33,062 bases of DNA from Acinetobacter lwoffii (GTDB taxonomy: Bacteria > Pseudomonadota > Gammaproteobacteria > Pseudomonadales > Moraxellaceae), in NCBI GenBank assembly GCA_013530545.1, contig SPVA01000035.1, forward strand, positions 1 to 33,062. Reading direction: 5' to 3'. Each line of letters begins with the position of its first letter. The stretch's first letter is position 1. Position numbers and translations under genes: made by a program. Below the pieces are notes generated by a model that saw nothing but the letters and a program-made list of their open reading frames with translations, searched no databases and was not told the DNA's origin. Of this stretch, positions 26,863 through 33,062 are shown one piece after another.

Positions 26863-28506
26863 ATGTCTTACCAAACCTCTATACATTTTGATCCAACAGC
26901 TTTACTGATAATAAAAAATGAGGTTGATAACTCGATCAAGTTAGTCGAATCAGCAGTAAGCACCTTGGTAGAAGACCAGACTTTACCTTTTGGTATTGAT
27001 GATGCATTAAATCAGTTCGAACAATGCGCCCAAGTTCTGGCACTCATCGACATGTCCAGTCTGGCAAAAGTCGCTCAATATTCAGCAGAACTGATGCGCA
27101 AGATTATGGGGAATCCGGCGCAGGTCAATACTCAAGAAGTGATTGCCTTGAGTGAAGGCACCACCATGCTGAAACGCTATATCGAATTTATCTGTCTGCG
27201 TGAAGTAAAAATTCCACAGTTTTTGCTGGATACCCTGAACCGCCTAGAACTGGCTTTGGGTAAACCGCTGACGACTGAAGGCCAGCATGTAGAAGGTTTA
27301 TTGGATTGCGTCACTCCTGATTTTGCGCTGCCACAGGCACCAAGCCTGGAAAAATCCCAATATGTACACCGCCTGTATAAGCTGTCACTAAACAAGCTGA
27401 TCAATCAGGAAGAAAGTGAACTGGATCTGCAAGCCATCAAACTGGTGGGGGCTTATCTGGCTGGACTTGCAGAGCAACATGACAGCAAGCAGTACTGGAA
27501 TCTGGTCTATGTCGCGTTGAACAATATTGAGCACCTGCTGATTAATGAACCACGTCTACGCACACTGGTGAGCATTGAACGCAACATGGCACAATATTTT
27601 AGCTCAGCAGACAGCTTCAAGGCTTCGTTGTCAGATTTAGCTAATATTCTTAGCCTGTGTATCAGTCAGGAAGATGAAACTGCGCAATCTATCCGTAGCC
27701 AGCTCAATGTGGGCGATGACCTACTGACCGATATGCAATTACAGGTCTTCAGTCGCCATCTGTATGGTCCAGACTTTGAAACCATGCATACCATCAGCGA
27801 ATTGGTGACCACGGAAATGGCGCAAATTCGTAATGATATCGAGTTCAATTATCAGAATATGACGCCTGAAAAGACTCAGGAATTGCAGGCACAACTGAAT
27901 AATCTGGCGAATATCTTCAAGGTATTGAACCTGAATGAAGCCTATCATGACCTGACCCGTCAGGCTGCTTCACTGAACCAACCGGAGATGATGCAGGATG
28001 CCAGCTTTGCCCAGCAGTTAATGAATGTCATTCTGTCTGCGATGAACTCGATTGGCGTACTGGAACGTCATCATACTTCGAGCCGCTTGCAGCTGCGTGT
28101 CAACAACATGAATATTTCTCTGGACCGTCTGGATGAAGCACACGCTGCTTTACTCACTGAAACTAAGGCTCTAATTGAGCTTTCCAGCCAGATTCTCAGC
28201 AATTACCTGCAAGATCATGACTTGACAGCCCTTGAACCTGTTCCGGTACAGTTTTGTGAAATCGGCGGCGCGATGCTATTCCTGAATGCGGAACATGTTC
28301 GTACTGCATTCACGACCACTGCAGAATTCATCAAAAACCGTATTGATCTGTCGATTGCATTAAGTCCGGAAGAAATTCATCGTGCTTTAGACACCCTGGC
28401 CAGTGCCGACATGATGATTGATAACTTAAAGAACAAACAGCCTGTATTACAGGCGATGTTTCAGGTAGCATTGGACAGTAGTGAGAAACTCAAAATAGTT
28501 GCCTAA
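26863..28506 (+). CDS. fimL: FimL-like type IV pilus / twitching regulator
   Basis: The product of 547 residues resembles FimL of Pseudomonas aeruginosa, a relative of the N-terminal part of the chemosensory kinase ChpA that lacks the kinase. FimL links the Chp system and cAMP signalling to type IV pilus assembly. The sequence is helical and soluble, without signal peptide or membrane segments. I see no canonical Hpt phosphorylation motif. ATG at 26863 is preferred to the GTG at 26854 because AGGAAAGG is well spaced for it. The stop overlaps the nudC start by one base (TAATG). The family call rests on recalled length and N-terminal similarity. Confidence 0.75.
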   Translation: MSYQTSIHFDPTALLIIKNEVDNSIKLVESAVSTLVEDQTLPFGIDDALNQFEQCAQVLALIDMSSLAKVAQYSAELMRKIMGNPAQVNTQEVIALSEGTTMLKRYIEFICLREVKIPQFLLDTLNRLELALGKPLTTEGQHVEGLLDCVTPDFALPQAPSLEKSQYVHRLYKLSLNKLINQEESELDLQAIKLVGAYLAGLAEQHDSKQYWNLVYVALNNIEHLLINEPRLRTLVSIERNMAQYFSSADSFKASLSDLANILSLCISQEDETAQSIRSQLNVGDDLLTDMQLQVFSRHLYGPDFETMHTISELVTTEMAQIRNDIEFNYQNMTPEKTQELQAQLNNLANIFKVLNLNEAYHDLTRQAASLNQPEMMQDASFAQQLMNVILSAMNSIGVLERHHTSSRLQLRVNNMNISLDRLDEAHAALLTETKALIELSSQILSNYLQDHDLTALEPVPVQFCEIGGAMLFLNAEHVRTAFTTTAEFIKNRIDLSIALSPEEIHRALDTLASADMMIDNLKNKQPVLQAMFQVALDSSEKLKIVA

Positions 28507-29282
28507 TGTCCAAATTATCACTTGCTTATATTTTTCAACAACAGCAACTGCTGGTCGATCAACACTTTCAACTTCCACGGGTTGAAGCCTTAGCAAGTGA
28601 TTTGCTACTCCACACGGGTGATCAGGTGATTGCCCGTGATCTTCTTCCCGATGAGCCGATTCCTGCAGGCTTGCAACTAGTTCCCATCCGTCAGCTGTTA
28701 CAGTTCTGGAATACCCAGCAATTCGAACAGGCCAGCCGCGCAGTACAACTTTTAGAATGGCGTCGTAACCATAAGTTCTGTAGTCATTGCGGTACAGCGA
28801 CTGAAGCGCATGCTGTTGAATATGCCATGATCTGCCCATCCTGCAACTACCGGCAATATCCACGGGTACAGCCTTGCGTTATTACCGTCATTACCCGAGG
28901 CAAAGACGAGATTCTGCTGGCCAAAAATGCACGTAATACTAAAAGCCAGATGTATGGACTGATTGCCGGCTTTGTCGAAGTGGGTGAAACGCTGGAAGAT
29001 GCAGTACGTCGTGAAACGCTAGAAGAAGTTGGCTTACAACTCAAGAATATTCAGTATCTGGCCAGCCAGCCCTGGCCTTTCCCAAGCAATCTGATGATTG
29101 CCTTCAAGGCAGAATATGCTGGCGGTGAGCTACAGCTGCAGGAAGAAGAAATTAGCGATGCGCAATTCTTTAAATTCGATCAGCTGCCGGAAATTCCGTT
29201 TAAAGGCAGTATTGCCCATGCCATGATCATGCATGTCACTCAAGGTACGGCAGTCGCAGACGACACCAAGACCTGGCTATAA
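28506..29282 (+). CDS. nudC: NAD(H) pyrophosphatase / NADH-capped RNA decapping enzyme
   Basis: This Nudix hydrolase of 258 residues cleaves NADH to NMNH and AMP and, in E. coli, removes NAD caps from RNA. A four-cysteine zinc site (CSHC and CPSC, about residues 96-117) precedes the Nudix domain, whose box GFVEVGETLEDAVRRETLEE is complete. It is followed by SQPWPFPSN, the motif that marks NADH-specific members. Length equals that of E. coli NudC (257). Translation is coupled to fimL through TAATG. A strong terminator follows. Confidence 0.95.
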   Translation: MSKLSLAYIFQQQQLLVDQHFQLPRVEALASDLLLHTGDQVIARDLLPDEPIPAGLQLVPIRQLLQFWNTQQFEQASRAVQLLEWRRNHKFCSHCGTATEAHAVEYAMICPSCNYRQYPRVQPCVITVITRGKDEILLAKNARNTKSQMYGLIAGFVEVGETLEDAVRRETLEEVGLQLKNIQYLASQPWPFPSNLMIAFKAEYAGGELQLQEEEISDAQFFKFDQLPEIPFKGSIAHAMIMHVTQGTAVADDTKTWL

Positions 29283-29314
29283 ATCTGCACTCGAAAGATT
29301 TAGCTCAACGGCTT

Positions 29315-29354
29315 AAAAAAGAATCCAGTGGATAATCGCCCTGGGTTCTTTTTT
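29315..29354. terminator. Terminator downstream of nudC
   Basis: A 14-bp stem (AAAAAAGAATCCAG with CTGGGTTCTTTTTT, one G-T pair) encloses a 12-nt loop. It separates nudC from the converging esterase gene and could serve both directions. Confidence 0.9.
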
Positions 29355-29386
29355 ATGTGTTGCTACAGGGTTATCCAGCTATCAGC

Positions 29387-30229
29387 TCAGGATTTAAATG
29401 CATCTTCGAGCGCCCAAAGCACCTGTGCCTTGGTCTGGAAAAACCGGCTAAACAAACTGGAGAGTGAACCCACAATGGTAATATGACCAAGTTTCGGAAT
29501 TTGAATCAGATGGCTATGATTGCCCTTCTCTTTCAGTACACGGTCCAAATCCTGGCTATTGAAATGCCCAACAATCTTGTCTTTTTCGGCAATAAACAGA
29601 TAATGCCGGATTGAGCTATTTTTAACAAAATAATAAGGCATCACCTGCTGATAAGGCACCGCCTGATCAAATGCATCGGCACAGATCGGATCATTTTTGT
29701 AATCAAAATGATAAGGCCCCGCCAGACCAATAATCGCCCGCAAGGCAGACATGACATTAAAGGCCCCGGCAGAATGTCCCATCAGGACCAGATTATCAGC
29801 ACAGATCTGCAAGTGCTTAGCCGACTGCTGCAAATGATTCAGTAACAAATGCAGATCATGAATATAAGTTGGGAAAATATGTTGTGGTGCCAGATGATAA
29901 TTCATTACCACCACGTCATAACCTTCTTTGGCAAAAGCCTCGCCAATAAACTGATAATCCTTTTTATCGCCATGTAACCAGGCACCGCCATGCACAAAAA
30001 CAATCAGGGGACGATGGAGCAAAGGCTGCTGACTCCGAAACAGGTCAAAGCGTTGCCGGGATTTCAGGCCATAGGCCAATTGGGTTTCGACCGTATAACC
30101 CTGTTTCGGGGTTAAACGATTTAAAGCATAACTGCCAAAATCGTATAACCGGAAATCTTGATAGTGCTGTTGAAACTGCAAAATACGCTGTGAGAGCTGG
30201 GTTTTAAACTGGCCGACCTTATGGTTCAT
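29387..30229 (-). CDS. Alpha/beta hydrolase, carboxylesterase type
   Basis: The product of 280 residues has the oxyanion motif HGGAW (80-84), the nucleophile GHSAG (Ser153), a likely Asp217 in AEKDKI and His249 in KLGHI. This is typical of hormone-sensitive-lipase or BD-FAE-like esterases. No signal peptide is seen. Just after the nucleophile helix the sequence runs from MSAL straight into RAIIGLAGPY, where relatives I recall have about 15-20 more residues, so a small in-frame deletion is possible and may impair folding. The start at 30229 overlaps the end of the dolP-like gene by 11 nt. Substrate unknown. Confidence 0.8.
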   Translation of the reverse strand: MNHKVGQFKTQLSQRILQFQQHYQDFRLYDFGSYALNRLTPKQGYTVETQLAYGLKSRQRFDLFRSQQPLLHRPLIVFVHGGAWLHGDKKDYQFIGEAFAKEGYDVVVMNYHLAPQHIFPTYIHDLHLLLNHLQQSAKHLQICADNLVLMGHSAGAFNVMSALRAIIGLAGPYHFDYKNDPICADAFDQAVPYQQVMPYYFVKNSSIRHYLFIAEKDKIVGHFNSQDLDRVLKEKGNHSHLIQIPKLGHITIVGSLSSLFSRFFQTKAQVLWALEDAFKS

Positions 30230-30871
30230 AGGTCGGTTCAACCGTATCAGGATCAATGGCAACCGGCGTCTGTTCAATACCCGGCTGCGCATATGCCGGT
30301 GCGGCAAAATTCTGATTGGCCAGACTTGAGGATTGCTCAACATTATCGATCAAGGTCACAATTTTGGTGACATTACCCACCTGTTGTAGCACCTGATTCA
30401 GGTCAGCAATCTCGGCACCATTTAAACGCCCCATTACATACAATACGCCATCTTCAGTATGCACATGCACCTTGCTATCCGCCACCACAGTCGCTTTCAT
30501 GATCAAGCCACGGGTATTTGCAGTCACTGCAGTATCCTGCATGATGGTGCTATAGCTGATCTGATTGCCTACAGTAATAAAATTATGTACCGCTTTGACA
30601 TCACTCATGGATTTGACATTGTCTTCAGCCAGTTGCTTTAAATGGGCATCCGGCACCTGACCGGTCAATAAGACATTGCCATGAAAACTTTCAATATTGA
30701 CCCGGGCCTGCTTAAAGCGCGAATCCAATTTATAAAGATTAATTTTTGCAGTACGGACAATTGAGGAATCAATAAATACCTGCCCCAAGGTACGCGCCCC
30801 ACTGAAATAAAACTTGCACAACCTGATAAACTTGCGACACACAGCATTGTTATTGCAATACGCTTAACCAC
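30219..30871 (-). pseudogene. dolP: DolP/YraP-like BON-domain lipoprotein gene, frameshifted
   Basis: The intact form would be an outer-membrane lipoprotein with two BON domains, which in E. coli supports envelope integrity. The start is GTG 30871, with AAGGAG 9 nt upstream. The lipoprotein signal ends in LSGC, then CASFISVG. The frame shifts at GTGGGGCGC near 30798; one more G would restore SVGARTLGQVFIDSS and the rest: BON 1 (about LYKLDSRFKQ to ITVGNQ), BON 2 (ANTRGLIMKATVV to LIDNVE), and a Gln/Pro-rich tail. A one-G loss in a G run is a common mutation and also a common sequencing error. The shifted body alone lacks any export signal. Confidence 0.85.
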
Positions 30872-31004
30872 TCAGCAAGACTCCTTCATTTTATTACGTC
30901 TTTTTCAATCTAATAATCTGTTTTCAAGCTCAGATCATGTCAATTCTGCTTGAACTTTACAATGATCTTGAAGCAAATATAAGCATCTTTAGACCTTATT
31001 TTGT

Positions 31005-31436
31005 TCAAAGGTTAATAAACTCTTGATCAAAAGTAAAAGCATTTTCAATCCATTCCAGATCATAAGGGTATTGCGAAAAGTCATGCTGTATGGTTTTTGC
31101 AAATTGCTGTTTAAAATCAAAACAAATCACGTCAAAACAATAGTAATAGTGTGCAAATTGTGGATTTTTCTGAATAAAGCACATTGCCGTCTTGAGCATC
31201 TTTACCTGTTTTGCTCTGGAAATCGACTCGATCGCTTGCGCATATCGGGTTTGCGCACGTGCTTTGACTTCCACAAAGACCAGTTCCTGATCACGCACCA
31301 GAATCAGATCCAGCTCGCCATAGCGACTGTGATAATTGGCGGTCAGGAACTGAAATCCATGGTTCTGCATCAGTTGAGCCGCTTGCTGCTCCGCCCATGC
31401 ACCTAATTGCTGTCGCAGCATTGCTCTTTCGCTCAT
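31005..31436 (-). CDS. yraN: YraN family (UPF0102) nuclease-fold protein
   Basis: The product of 143 residues has the restriction-endonuclease-like fold of the YraN family. The core motif is visible as RYGELDLILVRDQELVFVEVKAR, shown here in two parts: GELDLI with the conserved Glu and Asp, and VFVEVKAR with the Glu-x-Lys pair. Its exact role is unsettled. The start ATG at 31436 overlaps the lpoA-like stop as ATGA, so translation is coupled. It lies in the conserved order lpoA-yraN-dolP. In E. coli diaA (yraO) sits between yraN and dolP; here it is absent. Confidence 0.9.
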   Translation of the reverse strand: MSERAMLRQQLGAWAEQQAAQLMQNHGFQFLTANYHSRYGELDLILVRDQELVFVEVKARAQTRYAQAIESISRAKQVKMLKTAMCFIQKNPQFAHYYYCFDVICFDFKQQFAKTIQHDFSQYPYDLEWIENAFTFDQEFINL

Positions 31437-32392
31437 AGTAGCTTGACACCTGTGCCAGTGTACTGGAAACATTGTGGACTACGCTGAATACTGTGGTCCG
31501 TGATTTCAATTCGCCCAGTTCTACCCTGAAATTCAATATGCTGCAAATGCGGTTGTGACAGGTACTGCTGGGTGATCTGCCAGGCATCGCCACCGAAGGC
31601 AATCAGGCGCTGATAGGACATATCCACCGGCTCTTTGGCATAGGCCTGTAGAACATCCGGCCAGTCAGCCAGATAAAGCACAGGTACATCACAGAACTTG
31701 ATCCCTTGTGGCAACTTGTGCTGCTCGCTAATCGCATTGGCTACGGTATATATCCGTTTACGGCTTATTTCAGGTATGGCAGCCAGCCCTTCTGCATTGC
31801 CGAGGAATAACAGCCCCTGCTTCGGCATTAAAAAAATGGGCGCCTTGTTCACGATTTTAAAATTCAGATCACTCTGGCTGAGCAAGGACATCAGTAACAA
31901 CTCATGCTCGGCTTCACTGCCCGGCTCGCGTAAAATCAGCAGCTGTTGAATGCCATCTTTGTGCAATAAGGTCTTTAAGGCAGCGGCATCTTCTTTTTTG
32001 GACAGGCTGAATTGCCAGACTTGGGGTGATGACCCTGCTACATCATTCAGGCTGAGGGTACGTACTTTGGGTTTGCTCTTGAGTAGTTGTTCCACATCGC
32101 TACGTGCCAATGGACCCACCACCATTTTGGTCTTTTTATTGACATGCTGTTTCAGTAGCTGGGCAATATTTTTCTGATGGGAATTGACCCATTTCAATGG
32201 AACTTTCTGCCCGGAAGACGCATAGGCGCTGAGAAATCCCTGTCTGATACTCGATGCAGCTCGCGCCAAAGGCCCGGATTCGGGTAGAATGATCAGCACT
32301 TCTGCTTGTACGCTGCTGATGTAGCTGACTAAACACAAGCCCAATATTTTATTTTTAATCTTCCATTTTTTATTATTCAATTTATTCCACAT
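31433..32392 (-). CDS. LpoA/LppC-like penicillin-binding protein activator, short form
   Basis: The product of 319 residues matches the C-terminal periplasmic-binding-protein-like domain of LpoA (LppC family), the outer-membrane activator of PBP1A in E. coli. E. coli LpoA has 678 residues and an N-terminal TPR-like domain that is missing here. The signal peptide ends at SVQA/E and looks like a type I signal. Cys20 has Leu before it and does not form a lipobox, so the protein should be soluble in the periplasm rather than lipid-anchored. The gene is coupled to yraN and divergent from rsmI, as in E. coli. PBP activation by this short form is inference. Confidence 0.75.
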   Translation of the reverse strand: MWNKLNNKKWKIKNKILGLCLVSYISSVQAEVLIILPESGPLARAASSIRQGFLSAYASSGQKVPLKWVNSHQKNIAQLLKQHVNKKTKMVVGPLARSDVEQLLKSKPKVRTLSLNDVAGSSPQVWQFSLSKKEDAAALKTLLHKDGIQQLLILREPGSEAEHELLLMSLLSQSDLNFKIVNKAPIFLMPKQGLLFLGNAEGLAAIPEISRKRIYTVANAISEQHKLPQGIKFCDVPVLYLADWPDVLQAYAKEPVDMSYQRLIAFGGDAWQITQQYLSQPHLQHIEFQGRTGRIEITDHSIQRSPQCFQYTGTGVKLL

Positions 32393-32402
32393 GGAGAAAC
32401 CT

Positions 32403-33062
32403 ATGAGTGCTCAGTTATTTGTTGTTGCGACTCCAATCGGGCACTTAGATGATATTAGTTATCGTGCAATTCAGGTGTTGAAGTCGGTGAGTCTTATTGC
32501 TGCTGAGGATACACGAACTTCAGCACAGTTGCTTAAACACTTTAATATTCAAACACCTCTGACCGCCTGTCATGAGCATAATGAAAGCAACAAGATTGAT
32601 CAGTTGATCCAGCGCCTACTCAATGGCGAAGATATGGCCCTGATCAGTGATGCTGGTACTCCCCTGATCAGCGACCCTGGTTTTAAATTTGTCCGTGCTG
32701 CACAAGCGCATAATATTCGCGTGATTCCTGTACCTGGTGCTTGTGCTGCGATTGCAGCTTTAAGTGCAGTGGGCTTGCCAAGTGACCGTTTCAGTTTTGA
32801 GGGTTTTCTGCCATCCAGACAAAGTCAGCGCCTGCTGAATCTGGAAAAACTGAAAAATGAAACCCAGACTTTAATTTTCTATGAAGCACCGCACCGGATT
32901 CTGGAGTCCGTTAAAGATATGGCCAGCGTTTTCGGAGCAGATCGCCCGGTCGGTTTTGCGCGTGAAATTACCAAGACTTTTGAAACTATCAAGAAAATGA
33001 CCTTGGGTGAATTGGTGGAATTCATTAGCAATGATCACAATCAGCAAAAAGGCGAAATTGTT
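32403..33062 (+). CDS. rsmI: 16S rRNA (cytidine1402-2'-O)-methyltransferase, 3' end cut by the window
   Basis: The first 220 codons are present and open to the window edge. RsmI methylates the ribose of C1402 in 16S rRNA, tuning P-site decoding. The tetrapyrrole-methylase fold is shown by LFVVATPIGHLDDIS near the N-terminus, AAEDTRTS, HEHNE, LISDAGTPLISDPG and PGACAAIAALSAVGLPSDRF, then FYEAPHRI. GGAG lies 6 nt upstream of the ATG. It diverges from the lpoA-like gene with only 10 bp between the start codons, the same neighbourhood as in E. coli. Confidence 0.95.
   Translation, partial: MSAQLFVVATPIGHLDDISYRAIQVLKSVSLIAAEDTRTSAQLLKHFNIQTPLTACHEHNESNKIDQLIQRLLNGEDMALISDAGTPLISDPGFKFVRAAQAHNIRVIPVPGACAAIAALSAVGLPSDRFSFEGFLPSRQSQRLLNLEKLKNETQTLIFYEAPHRILESVKDMASVFGADRPVGFAREITKTFETIKKMTLGELVEFISNDHNQQKGEIV

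Overview
The window looks like chromosomal DNA from a gammaproteobacterium of the genus Acinetobacter or a close relative. Evidence: moderate-to-low GC, a FimL-type pilus regulator, an RNase HI-DNA polymerase III epsilon fusion, a long-form ArgG, the rsmI/lpoA/yraN/dolP envelope cluster, and familiar Acinetobacter-like protein sequences. The assignment rests on recalled family sequences, not on a search.

Layout. 1-2711: tRNA-Ser, fadH and a small membrane protein, all on the minus strand. 2960-5647: argG converging on a membrane diguanylate cyclase. 5800-7478: pyrC and rnt, translationally coupled. 7453-14880: a tRNA-Glu region with five identical tRNA-Glu(UUC) genes in three transcription units. 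Each unit has its own promoter of the same geometry (TTGACA, 17 nt, -10 hexamer, 17 nt, tRNA). Accessory genes lie between the units: a Fur-box-controlled TonB-dependent receptor and a 52-residue membrane peptide between units 1 and 2, then an amino acid permease and two tandem alpha/beta hydrolase paralogues between units 2 and 3. 15130-16551: a haem-oxygenase-like diiron/iron redox protein behind an 18-bp palindrome. 16616-25144 (minus): an OYE-family flavin oxidoreductase and an mltD-yejA-yejB-yejE run in which mltD is frameshifted, yejA carries a small out-of-frame deletion, and no yejF ATPase gene is present. 25352-29282: the rnhA-dnaQ fusion, fimL and nudC. 29387-33062: a minus-strand envelope cluster (lpoA-like, yraN, a frameshifted dolP-like lipoprotein gene, an esterase) divergent from rsmI, which runs off the window.

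Most genes are housekeeping (arginine and pyrimidine synthesis, RNA maturation, replication, peptidoglycan turnover). The parts that deserve a second look are: (i) the nine-adenine run in the linker of the RNase HI-epsilon fusion, where slippage in either direction gives an almost immediate stop and a free RNase HI of normal size; (ii) the repeated tRNA-Glu transcription units flanking accessory genes, with 85-bp direct repeats around the iron-regulated receptor; (iii) the decayed Yej peptide transporter; and (iv) the HDO-fold enzyme with its palindrome. There is no transcriptional regulator, insertion sequence, integrase or CRISPR array in the window. Two of the reading-frame breaks are single-base differences and could be assembly errors.
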